From an uncultured Prevotella sp. (GTDB lineage: Bacteria; Bacteroidota; Bacteroidia; Bacteroidales; Bacteroidaceae): DNA of 38,685 bases. The stretch spans positions 1 through 38,685 of the forward strand of contig URDM01000018.1 in NCBI GenBank assembly GCA_900546575.1. Direction: 5' to 3'. The notes below the pieces were generated by a model. That model worked only from the letters and a program-made list of their open reading frames with translations, did not search any database and was not told the origin of the DNA. Of the stretch, positions 23,063-31,094 are shown one piece after another (the first letter of the stretch is position 1; the number at the start of each line of letters is the position of its first letter). Made by a program: the position numbers and the translations under genes.

Positions 23063-23406
23063 TTAATCCTTTGTAACGTCGTTGAACGTTGCTACACGGT
23101 TGAATTCTACCTGCTCGAAGAGCTTGTCGGTAGCACCCATACCCTTAGTTGTGAGGCGGTCGGCGCTAATCTTGTAGCGCTTAACGAGAATGTTCTTCAC
23201 AGCCTCAGCACGAGCTACTGAAAGTTTCTCGTTGATTTCCTTTGAACCCTCAGGCGAAGCGTAGCCCTTGGAATGCCGAGCAGTCGATGTTATACTGTAC
23301 ACCCTGATAGCCATCGCCATTGAGAGCGTAGTTCAACGAAGGCTCAACATATATCTGCCATGCCTTCTGCTGACCGAGATTGAATGCAAAGTCAAGACCA
23401 ATAATA
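23063..23406 (-). pseudogene. Remnant of an OmpA-family outer-membrane protein
   Basis: Two pieces of one gene remain in different frames. The upstream piece reads GLDFAFNLGQQKAWQIYVEP then LNYALNGDGYQGVQYNID, a beta-barrel segment. The downstream piece is the end of an OmpA domain, KGYASPEGSKEINEKLSVAR and KISADRLTTKGMGATD, ending FNDVTKD. The start of the barrel is missing, the middle (barrel end plus first half of the OmpA domain) is deleted, and the join near 23260-23275 is out of frame. No functional product is expected. The 5' edge abuts the stop codon of the GHL10 gene, which marks one deletion endpoint. Confidence 0.8.
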
Positions 23407-24912
23407 CTACAAGCGCACCTTCTTCTTGGCACCCTTGCTCTCGTTGCTCAAGCGGTCGAGCGATGTAACTACGTAAGTATATTTCTGCTTACCGCCATCG
23501 TATGGCAGGCGAAGCATTGTTTCGGGCGTGATGCCTACAATCTTCGACGGGTCATCGAGATTAATCTTTTCGCCCTTCTTAAAGCGATATACCACCGACT
23601 TCTTTACCTCGTCGCCCCACTTCTTGGCCTTAGGATTGGTCCAGAACAGCACTGGTCCGTCAGCTGTCCATACCACTGCCAGCTTCTTAGGTTTCTTCGG
23701 AGCCTTCGAATCGATGAACGGCATGCGTGGTTGCAGAGCCGGATAGCGCCAATAGTTGTTGCGCAGCATAGTGCCATAGTTGCCTACATTGTCCACAGCT
23801 GCCTTTGCATACCACAGCACGGTACCCTGAACGTAAGGCTGCTGCTGATGTAATGCAAACTTGGCAGGCATCTGATTGATGTTAGGATTGTCAAGATCGG
23901 CAAACTTAACAGTACGCTCTACGTCCTCACCGATAAACAGCGGGCGCTTAGAAGCATAACGTCCCCACCACTCAATGAGTGTCTTGTAGTCGGCTGCCTT
24001 GTGTCCAATCTGCCAATAGAGCTGCGGTACGGTATAATCTACCCAACCATTATTGACCCACAGTAGGATGTCGGCATATAGGTCGTCGTAGTTCTGCGTA
24101 CCGTTTGTGTTGCTGCCCACCTCAACACCAGCGCGTTTGTTGCGGTAGATACCAAACGGTGACACGCCAAACTTAACCCAAGGCTTTATCTTGTGTATGC
24201 TCTCGCTACACTCCTTGATAAATACGTTGACGTTGTCGCGACGCCATTCGGCACGGTCGGTAATGCCGTTGTTGTACTGCTTGAAGTCGCGGTCGTCTGG
24301 AATTTGCAGTCCTGCCACGGGATATGGATAGAAGTAGTCGTCCATATGGATTCCGTCGATGTCATAACGAGTCACGATATCGTTGACCACCTTAATAATA
24401 TAGTCGCGATTAGAGGGTTGTCCCGGATTCAGAATGAACAGTCCGTCGTATGCAAACACGCTGCCTGGATGTCTCATGGCAACATGATTGGACGCTAAAG
24501 CCGATGTTGTCTTGGTCTTGGCACGATAAGGATTGATCCATGCGTGCAGCTCCATACCACGACGATGACACTCGTCAATCATCCATTGCAAAGGATCCCA
24601 ATAAGGCGAAGGAGCCTGCCCCTGCTTGCCGGTGAGGAATCGACTCCACGGTTCGAGGTCGCTCTTGTACAATGCGTCGCACTCGGCGCGTACCTGAAAG
24701 AAGATGGCATTGACCCCATCCTTCTGCAACTCGTCGAGCTGATAGCTTAGCGTCTGCTGCATCTTCTGCGTCGACATACCGATAAACTGTCCGTTTACGC
24801 ACTGTATCCAAGCTCCGCGGAACTCTCGTTTGCGTGGAGTATAAGTATCGGCAGTAGCATAAATTACTGTGCTGACAATCATCAGCACCATCATAAGGAT
24901 TTTTCTAATCAT
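23407..24912 (-). CDS. GHL10-family glycosidase (DigH-like peptidoglycan hydrolase)
   Basis: This 501-residue secreted protein has a signal peptide (about 1-21) and a GHL10/DUF187 barrel (about 28-345). Typical stretches are REFRGAWIQCVNGQF, DGVNAIFFQVRAECDALY, HAWINPYRAK and the acidic pocket DIDGIHMDDYFYPYP. A C-terminal Fn3-like region (about 385-500) ends DRLSNES. The E. coli family member DigH cleaves denuded peptidoglycan strands, so a cell-wall role is likely. The start forms an ATGA overlap with the upstream TPR gene, and both follow def. The 3' end touches the OmpA deletion, so its last residues (KGAKKKVRL) may not be ancestral. Confidence 0.85.
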   Translation of the reverse strand: MIRKILMMVLMIVSTVIYATADTYTPRKREFRGAWIQCVNGQFIGMSTQKMQQTLSYQLDELQKDGVNAIFFQVRAECDALYKSDLEPWSRFLTGKQGQAPSPYWDPLQWMIDECHRRGMELHAWINPYRAKTKTTSALASNHVAMRHPGSVFAYDGLFILNPGQPSNRDYIIKVVNDIVTRYDIDGIHMDDYFYPYPVAGLQIPDDRDFKQYNNGITDRAEWRRDNVNVFIKECSESIHKIKPWVKFGVSPFGIYRNKRAGVEVGSNTNGTQNYDDLYADILLWVNNGWVDYTVPQLYWQIGHKAADYKTLIEWWGRYASKRPLFIGEDVERTVKFADLDNPNINQMPAKFALHQQQPYVQGTVLWYAKAAVDNVGNYGTMLRNNYWRYPALQPRMPFIDSKAPKKPKKLAVVWTADGPVLFWTNPKAKKWGDEVKKSVVYRFKKGEKINLDDPSKIVGITPETMLRLPYDGGKQKYTYVVTSLDRLSNESKGAKKKVRL

Positions 24913-26975
24913 TTCTTTGAATTGGATATTTTTTTGATTACGCTGTATGCTTTGTATAGTCCGAGTTCGCCTGCCTTGCTAAGGTCGGCTATGCCCTCGC
25001 TCTTCAGTCCGTTCTGCACACGTGCCAGTCCACGATTGTAGTAGGCTTCTGCCAGACTACGGTCGATGTTAATGGCCCGTGTGAAGTCGTCGATGGCATG
25101 TATATAGTCGCGTTCGGCCATGTATGCACAGCCACGGTTGTAGTACAGATACTGATTGTCCTTGTCTGCCTGTATAGCAAGGTCGAGGTCGGCTACTATA
25201 CGTGCCGACTTCAGCGATGCAGCTGTAGCGTCGCCCTTGACATTACGTGTCTTATTGTCAAACTCAGGCATCATGGTCTGGCAGTAAGCCCGTTGCCACA
25301 GAGCCACTACCGACGTAGAGTCGATGCCGAGACAGGCTTCAAGGTCGGATATGGCACCCTCATAGTTCTGCGCCACCGTTTCGGCTACAGCCCTCTGCAA
25401 TAGTGCTGCGGCAAGCTTCTGTCCGCCTCTTGCCGTACCTACAACAGCGGTGAGCGAGTCAACACGTTGCAGCAAGCTTCGTGAAGCAGCCTCGTCCATA
25501 GGAGCAGTTCCGCACACTACATCGAGTCGTGGTTGCGGATGTGCGGCGTTGAAAGCCTCCACCTTCTGCGCAAAGGCGTGATAGGTGTGCACATCGTTGG
25601 CCATAGCAGCATACGAGAGATGATACATCGGCTGGGCGTCAAGGCCCGTTGCACGGTTCTGCACACGTCCGCGATATTCGCTTTTGTATTCATGTTCGGC
25701 ATTGTTCTCGTCCGCCACAACAATCTGGTTGTACTTATTGGGGTCGATTTCGCTGCGTCGGCGCATCTGCTTACGCTTGCTGTTGTTCCATCGTGGCTGA
25801 ATGCCCAGGTGCTTGTCCATCTGTGCCTTCATTATACGGAATTCGTCCATCTCTGCCTTGGCCGTCATGCCCAAGCGACGGTAGCAGTTGGCACGTGCCG
25901 ACAGACCCGTCCAGAAGTTGGGATATTCGTTGATCATGCGTGTATAGTCGCGTATTGCAGCGCGCAGATTGCCCGTCTTGTCGAGCAAGATGGCACGGTT
26001 GTATATAGCCAGAACGTTGTCGGGCTCCATACGTATCACATAGTCGAAGTCGGTGATAGCGCGGTTGTCGTCGCCCAGCTGCATACGCAGCAGTCCACGG
26101 TTGTAATGAGCCAGGAAATTGTCGGGATCGAGATCGAGCGCCGTGTCGTAGTCGGCCATGGCGCCACGCAGATTGTTCACGTTATATCGTGCCAGCGCAC
26201 GGTTGACGTAGTTGCCTACACTCTTGGGTTTGAGGTGAATCGACTTGCTCAGATACGTGTCGGCATCGCGCCACTTGCTTCTTGAGAGCGATATCATGGC
26301 ACGTGTGTTCCATGCATCGGCATCGAACGGGTCTACTTCCAGACTCCTGTCGAGCCATTGGTCGGCCTGCGTGGTGTCTTTCTGCGCCAGGCACACCTGT
26401 GCCTTGAGCGAATAGGCTGGTGCGAACTTCTTCCACTTTACGATGACTGTGTCGAGGTCGAGCTGTGCGCGTTTGTAGTCCTTGCCCTCCACTCGGCACA
26501 GCGCCCGGTTGTACCATGCGCTTTGGTTCTGCGGATTGAGGCGTATTGCAGCGTCATAGTCGGCTATTGCCTGAGCGTAATTCTTCTGTCGTATGCGGCA
26601 AAGTCCACGCAGCTCATACATATTATATATATATGGGTTGAGCCCTATAGCGTGCGTCACGTCTGATTCGGCTCCTCCGAAATCGTCGAGATAGAACTTG
26701 GCAAGGCCCCGAAAAAACCAAGGCTCATAGAGATATGGCTTTGCCGTGAGCACCTGATTGAAATACTGTATCGACAGCACGTAGTCTTCGTAGTACAGCG
26801 CGCTGCGTCCCGACACCATAAGGCGGTCGGTATTGAATTGGGCTGAGGCATGCTGGGGCGTGAGCACTAACAGCACTGTTGCCACGAGTGCCGCTCCATA
26901 GCGCCATGTGTGTGACGTTATGGAGCGGGCAAGGCTGTGATGCAACAGAAGTTTCGTTATTCGTGAAATGGTCAT
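24909..26975 (-). CDS. Secreted tetratricopeptide-repeat protein
   Basis: With the ATG at 26975 the protein has 688 residues. ATGs at 26999 and 27005 are also possible. The much longer open frame to 27287 is rejected because it overlaps def and is not protein-like. A signal peptide ends near HASAQ (about residue 46). Many TPR units follow in two blocks, such as YNRALCRVEGKDYKRAQLDL, NRALARYNVNNLRGAMADYD and, at the end, YYNRGLARVQNGLKSEG. They are separated by a linker rich in basic residues. TPR units mediate protein contacts in the envelope; the partner is unknown. It lies between def and the GHL10 glycosidase gene and overlaps the latter by four bases. Confidence 0.85.
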   Translation of the reverse strand: MTISRITKLLLHHSLARSITSHTWRYGAALVATVLLVLTPQHASAQFNTDRLMVSGRSALYYEDYVLSIQYFNQVLTAKPYLYEPWFFRGLAKFYLDDFGGAESDVTHAIGLNPYIYNMYELRGLCRIRQKNYAQAIADYDAAIRLNPQNQSAWYNRALCRVEGKDYKRAQLDLDTVIVKWKKFAPAYSLKAQVCLAQKDTTQADQWLDRSLEVDPFDADAWNTRAMISLSRSKWRDADTYLSKSIHLKPKSVGNYVNRALARYNVNNLRGAMADYDTALDLDPDNFLAHYNRGLLRMQLGDDNRAITDFDYVIRMEPDNVLAIYNRAILLDKTGNLRAAIRDYTRMINEYPNFWTGLSARANCYRRLGMTAKAEMDEFRIMKAQMDKHLGIQPRWNNSKRKQMRRRSEIDPNKYNQIVVADENNAEHEYKSEYRGRVQNRATGLDAQPMYHLSYAAMANDVHTYHAFAQKVEAFNAAHPQPRLDVVCGTAPMDEAASRSLLQRVDSLTAVVGTARGGQKLAAALLQRAVAETVAQNYEGAISDLEACLGIDSTSVVALWQRAYCQTMMPEFDNKTRNVKGDATAASLKSARIVADLDLAIQADKDNQYLYYNRGCAYMAERDYIHAIDDFTRAINIDRSLAEAYYNRGLARVQNGLKSEGIADLSKAGELGLYKAYSVIKKISNSKK

Positions 26976-27019
26976 ACGATTATTGTTGGTATGCCCCATA
27001 AGCATATTGTGGGGCCTTT

Positions 27020-27583
27020 TTACTTCTTGGGGGCCTTGGTGCGGTAAGCGCAGCGGAAGCGTCCGAGCAGCAGATTCTTCAGTTTGCCGCGCACCATCTG
27101 CCGGCGCATTGGCGAGATGCGGTCGATGAACATCTTGCCTCCGAGATGGTCGAACTCGTGCTGCATGACTCGTGCGAGATAACCGTCCACCCATTCGTCG
27201 TGCTCTACGAAGTTCTCGTCCTGATATTTCACGTGTATACGTGTGGGGCGTGTCACGCTCTCGTGTATTCCTGGCAGCGAGAGGCATCCCTCCTCCATTG
27301 TCTCCTTCTTCGAATCTTCGTCGTATTCGAGTATGTAGGGATTGATATAGGCATGGCGGAAGTCCTTGTATTGGGGCATGTCGTCGCTCAGCACATCAAG
27401 GTCGATGACGACAAGACGAATGTCGAGACCTATCTGTGGAGCTGCCAAACCGATGCCGTCGCTGGCAGTAAGAGTTTCAAACATGTTGGCCACGAGCGTC
27501 GAAAGCTCGGGATATTCTGGGGTGATGTCCTGCGCCTCTTTGCGAAGCACGGGCTGACCGTAAGTATATATAGGTAGTATCAT
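27020..27583 (-). CDS. def: Peptide deformylase
   Basis: This 187-residue cytosolic enzyme removes the N-formyl group from new proteins. All three motifs are present: G43-I-G-L-A-A-P-Q-I-G, E98-E-G-C100-L-S-L-P, and Q141-H142-E143-F-D-H146. C100, H142 and H146 bind the metal and E143 is catalytic. I chose the ATG at 27583 (MILPIYTYGQPVLR). A start five residues earlier would fall in the promoter, because TACTTTTG ends only four bases before this ATG. The transcript is therefore probably leaderless. It heads an operon with the TPR and GHL10 genes. Confidence 0.95.
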   Translation of the reverse strand: MILPIYTYGQPVLRKEAQDITPEYPELSTLVANMFETLTASDGIGLAAPQIGLDIRLVVIDLDVLSDDMPQYKDFRHAYINPYILEYDEDSKKETMEEGCLSLPGIHESVTRPTRIHVKYQDENFVEHDEWVDGYLARVMQHEFDHLGGKMFIDRISPMRRQMVRGKLKNLLLGRFRCAYRTKAPKK

Positions 27584-27587
27584 AATG

Positions 27588-27595
27588 CAAAAGTA
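27588..27595 (-). promoter_or_regulatory. -7 element TACTTTTG immediately before def
   Basis: On the minus strand TACTTTTG ends four bases before the def ATG. A start site at the usual 5-7 bases downstream falls on or beside the ATG itself. Confidence 0.65.
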
Positions 27596-27668
27596 CAAAT
27601 TATAAGCTAATCGAAAAATTAATTTAAGAAATATTTTAGATTAGGTGACATAATTATAAAAAAATCAA

Positions 27669-27676
27669 TATCTTTG
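27669..27676 (+). promoter_or_regulatory. -7 element TATCTTTG of the SusC operon
   Basis: TATCTTTG fits TAnnTTTG and is the only good match between def and susC. It predicts a leader of about 270 bases (27683-27951) that contains a possible mini-ORF and a 22-bp array. No clear -33 element is present, so an activator may be needed. Confidence 0.6.
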
Positions 27677-27706
27677 CAAAACAAAACCCTAAAAAGGTGA
27701 ATTTTT

Positions 27707-27736
27707 ATGACAAAAAAACCGATGAGAATATCGTGA
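27707..27736 (+). CDS. Possible 9-codon leader peptide in the SusC leader
   Basis: ATG at 27707 opens MTKKPMRIS followed by TGA. It is preceded by AAGGTGA (27694-27700) at a good Shine-Dalgarno distance, which is uncommon in this phylum. It would be translated before the repeat array in the leader. It could be chance in A-rich DNA. Confidence 0.22.
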   Translation: MTKKPMRIS

Positions 27737-27741
27737 TATTT

Positions 27742-27851
27742 CAAATGTAGCCCTTTTGGCTTGCAAATGGACTCCTTTTACACTCCAAAAGGACTCCTTT
27801 TACAGGTCAAAAGGGCTACTTTTGCAATGCAAAAGGACTCCTTTTGAAAAC
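27742..27851. repeat. 22-bp array, family I, five units (copy 3)
   Basis: Five contiguous 22-bp units begin CAAATGTAGCCCTTTTGG and continue with CAAATGGACTCCTTTTAC, CAAAAGGACTCCTTTTAC and similar. The array is inside the predicted 5' leader of the SusC operon. Copies 1 and 3 both start with the CAAATGTAG variant unit. Confidence 0.92.
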
Positions 27852-27951
27852 GCATTGCACAACTACTTGAAAACAAGGATTTTACAGATAGAGAATATCA
27901 ACAAAAGTACAATAAAATAACATTATAAATACAGAAACCATTAATTTGCTT

Positions 27952-30900
27952 ATGAGAAAACGCAAGATGATTGTTGCTGCATTGGCTATGCTCGCATGCG
28001 CCAACTCGCCACAGACGGTTTGGGCGCAACAGCACGATGCCAACCAGGCAGCAAAAGTGGAGAATGGTGTCCGCAAGACCATTCCATCCGTAAAGGGTAT
28101 CGTATTGTCGGCTGACGACGGACTGCCCGTAATTGGCGCCAGCATCCAGGTGGCTGGCAGCAAGCTGCAGACCATGACTGACGCAGAAGGACGTTTCGAA
28201 TTGACAAACGTCGCATCGGACAGCAAACTGAAAATCTCGTACATCGGAATGACTACCGCCACGGTGTCGCCTTCGGCTCAGATGAAGGTGACGCTGCAGT
28301 CGGACAGCAAGCTGCTCGACGACGTTGTGGTTACGGGTATGTTCAATCGTAAGAAGGAAGGATTTACCGGTTCGGCAGTAACTATCAAGGGCGAGGACTT
28401 GAAGAAATTCAGTACCAACAACGTTGCAAAGTCTATTGCCGCCATGTCGCCCGGACTTAACATAATGGACAACAATCTCTCGGGCTCTAATCCTAACAAC
28501 CTGCCCGACATGCGTATGCGTGGCGGTGCCAATATGGACCTCGGCACCAGCCAGGACGTGCTCACCGTGCAGGGCGAGTACGAGACTTACGCCAACCAGC
28601 CGTTGCTCATCATGGACGGTTTTGAAATCTCCATACAGACGCTTGCCGACCTCGACCCCGACCGCGTGAAGTCTATCGTCATTCTGAAGGACGCAGCTGC
28701 CACAGCCATCTACGGTTCGCGTGCTGCCAATGGCGTTATAGTAATCGAAAGCAAGACTCCGAAACCGGGACGCATCTGGGTGACTTACGGTGGCGAAATG
28801 CGTATCGAGGCTCCCGACTTGACGGGCTACAACCTCATGAACGCACAGGAAAAGCTCGATGCCGAACTTAAGGCTGGAGTATATATTGAGGGTGGCGAAA
28901 CCGTTGACAAGTGGCAACTGTACCAGAAGAAGCTGAAGAACGTGCTCTCGGGCGTTGACACCTACTGGCTCAGCAAGCCGCTGCGCACATCGGTTCAGCA
29001 GCGCCACACCGTCACACTTGAGGGCGGCGACGACGCTCTGCGATACCGTATGTACGTAGGCTACAACAGTTCGCCGGGTGTGATGAAGAACAGCGGACGC
29101 GACGTGCTCACCGGTATGCTCGACTTCCAGTATCATCTCAACAAGGTGTTGCTCAAGAACAGCATCACTATCGACAATTCTACTGCCGACGAATCCAACT
29201 ATGGCAGCTTCAGCCAGTACACCAAGCTCAACCCGTATCTCTCACCCTACGACGAGAATGGCAATCTGCAGAAGAACATGGACGACTTCACCGGCACCAA
29301 TATGGGAATGTCGCAATATGCCAATCCGCTCTACAACACTACATTCAACAGCAAGAACCGCAGCAAGAACTTCAGCGTGCGCGAGCTGTTCAAGGTGGAG
29401 TACACTCCTACCAAGGACCTGCGTCTTGAGGGTGCATTCTCGCTCTCGAAGAGTGTAGGACACCACGACATATTCCGTCCGGCCCAGCACACCGACTTCG
29501 ACAATATCAGCGACCCGACACTCAAGGGCGATTACCGACGCACACAGAACGAGTCGGTCAACTGGGGAGTCGACCTTACAGCCAGCTGGAACAAGCAGCT
29601 CAACGACCACTACATCACATCCAATGCCCGCATGAGCATTCAGGAGAACAGTACCGACACGTATGGCGCTTACGTGACCGGTTTTCCTAACGACAACATG
29701 GACGACATACTCTTCGGCAAGAAGTATAACGAGAAGGTGACGGGTGGCGAGAGCACAAGCCGCTCTATCGGATGGGTACTCAGCGGCGGCTACTCTTACA
29801 AGTACAAGTATTCTGTCGACTTCAACATACGCCTCGACGGCTCGTCAGAGTTTGGCAAGAACAACCGTTGGGCACCTTTCTGGTCGACCGGTTTGCGCTA
29901 CGACTTGAAGAAGGAGAGCTTCATGAAGAACGTGTCGTTCATTTCCGACCTCGTGCTGCGCGCCACATACGGAACCACAGGTTCGCAGGGTTTCTCGCCC
30001 TATCAGGCTCACAGCTACTACACTTACTCTTTGCTGCTACCCTATCTGTCGTCTGACGGAACCGGCGCCAACATCCTCGCCATGCACAACGAGAACCTGA
30101 AGTGGCAGACCACACGCAACACCAACTTCGCGCTCGAACTCGGACTGTTCGACCATCGCCTTACAGCACGCATCGAACATTATAATAAGGTGACCAACAA
30201 CCTTATCACAAACATCTCGCTTGCACCCTCACTCGGATTTACAACCTATCCCGAAAACCTTGGCAAGATTGAGAATAAGGGTTGGGAGATCAGCCTCTCG
30301 GCAATACCTTATCGCAACCCAGCCAAGCAGGCTTACTGGACTGTCACGCTCAACGGGTCGCACAACAAGGACAAGCTTGTTGAGATTTCGGAGGCTATGC
30401 GCCACATCAACGAGAAGAGCACTAACGAACTGAAGGACAGTCCGCTGCCAAGATACCAGGAGGGATACTCCATGTCGAGCATCTGGGTTGTGCCTTCATT
30501 AGGCATCGACCCCGCTACCGGTGACGAAATACTCGTCAAGCGCAATGGCGAACTGACCAACCAGGCCGGCTATAGCGGCACCGACGCTGTGCCCTACGGC
30601 AATACCGAGCCTACATGGCAGGGATATATCAACTCGTCGTTCACCTACATGGGTCTGGGCGTTGACGTTAGTTTCCGCTACAAATTTGGCGGACAGGTGT
30701 ACAACCAGACACTCGTCGACAAGGTGGAGAACGCCAACCTGGCATACAATGCCGACCGACGCGTCACCCAACTCAGATGGCAGAAACCTGGCGACCACGC
30801 CATGTTCCGCGCACTCAATCCTCATGGAGCCGGCACCAAGGCCACATCGCGATTCGTTATGGACGAGAACGTTTTCCAGGGCAGCACCCTGTCGTTCTAT

Positions 30901-31071
30901 TATCGCATGGATACGAAGAACGCCCGATTCATAAAGAACTGGGGACTCAGCTCCGCCAAACTCGGATTTACTATGGAGGACCTGTTCTATCTGTCGTCGG
31001 TGAAGCGCGAGCGTGGTCTCGACTATCCGTTCTCACGCCAGTTCACATTCTCTCTGAACGTAGCATTCTAA
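27952..31071 (+). CDS. SusC/RagA-family TonB-linked outer-membrane transporter
   Basis: This 1039-residue protein has a signal peptide (about 1-26, ending VWAQ), then a carboxypeptidase-regulatory-like domain (about 45-120, GIVLSADDGLPVIGASIQV to MTTATVS). A plug follows with DDVVVTGM at the TonB-box position and the family signature DAAATAIYGSRAANGVIVIE (about 255-275). The rest is a 22-strand barrel ending FTFSLNVAF. It imports substrate captured with the SusD partner, powered by TonB. The ATG at 27952 gives a basic n-region (MRKRK). There is no N-terminal STN domain, so it should not signal to an anti-sigma factor. It is the first gene of a six-gene operon. Confidence 0.96.
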   Translation: MRKRKMIVAALAMLACANSPQTVWAQQHDANQAAKVENGVRKTIPSVKGIVLSADDGLPVIGASIQVAGSKLQTMTDAEGRFELTNVASDSKLKISYIGMTTATVSPSAQMKVTLQSDSKLLDDVVVTGMFNRKKEGFTGSAVTIKGEDLKKFSTNNVAKSIAAMSPGLNIMDNNLSGSNPNNLPDMRMRGGANMDLGTSQDVLTVQGEYETYANQPLLIMDGFEISIQTLADLDPDRVKSIVILKDAAATAIYGSRAANGVIVIESKTPKPGRIWVTYGGEMRIEAPDLTGYNLMNAQEKLDAELKAGVYIEGGETVDKWQLYQKKLKNVLSGVDTYWLSKPLRTSVQQRHTVTLEGGDDALRYRMYVGYNSSPGVMKNSGRDVLTGMLDFQYHLNKVLLKNSITIDNSTADESNYGSFSQYTKLNPYLSPYDENGNLQKNMDDFTGTNMGMSQYANPLYNTTFNSKNRSKNFSVRELFKVEYTPTKDLRLEGAFSLSKSVGHHDIFRPAQHTDFDNISDPTLKGDYRRTQNESVNWGVDLTASWNKQLNDHYITSNARMSIQENSTDTYGAYVTGFPNDNMDDILFGKKYNEKVTGGESTSRSIGWVLSGGYSYKYKYSVDFNIRLDGSSEFGKNNRWAPFWSTGLRYDLKKESFMKNVSFISDLVLRATYGTTGSQGFSPYQAHSYYTYSLLLPYLSSDGTGANILAMHNENLKWQTTRNTNFALELGLFDHRLTARIEHYNKVTNNLITNISLAPSLGFTTYPENLGKIENKGWEISLSAIPYRNPAKQAYWTVTLNGSHNKDKLVEISEAMRHINEKSTNELKDSPLPRYQEGYSMSSIWVVPSLGIDPATGDEILVKRNGELTNQAGYSGTDAVPYGNTEPTWQGYINSSFTYMGLGVDVSFRYKFGGQVYNQTLVDKVENANLAYNADRRVTQLRWQKPGDHAMFRALNPHGAGTKATSRFVMDENVFQGSTLSFYYRMDTKNARFIKNWGLSSAKLGFTMEDLFYLSSVKRERGLDYPFSRQFTFSLNVAF

Positions 31072-31094
31072 TCACAATCTAACACGCAATAATT

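Noticed and set aside
26990..27016. Terminator between def and the TPR gene
   Set aside because: The GCCCCA…TGGGGC hairpin has its T tract on the plus strand, opposite to the operon, so it should not end the def transcript.
26976..27287. Extended N-terminus of the TPR protein
   Set aside because: It would overlap def in another frame and encode an Arg/His-rich stretch without a signal peptide; the ATG at 26975 gives a normal exported protein.
27898..29136. 412-codon open frame on the minus strand within susC
   Set aside because: Shadow of the SusC coding strand with no signal or domain, and biased to His, Val and Arg as expected for complement reading.
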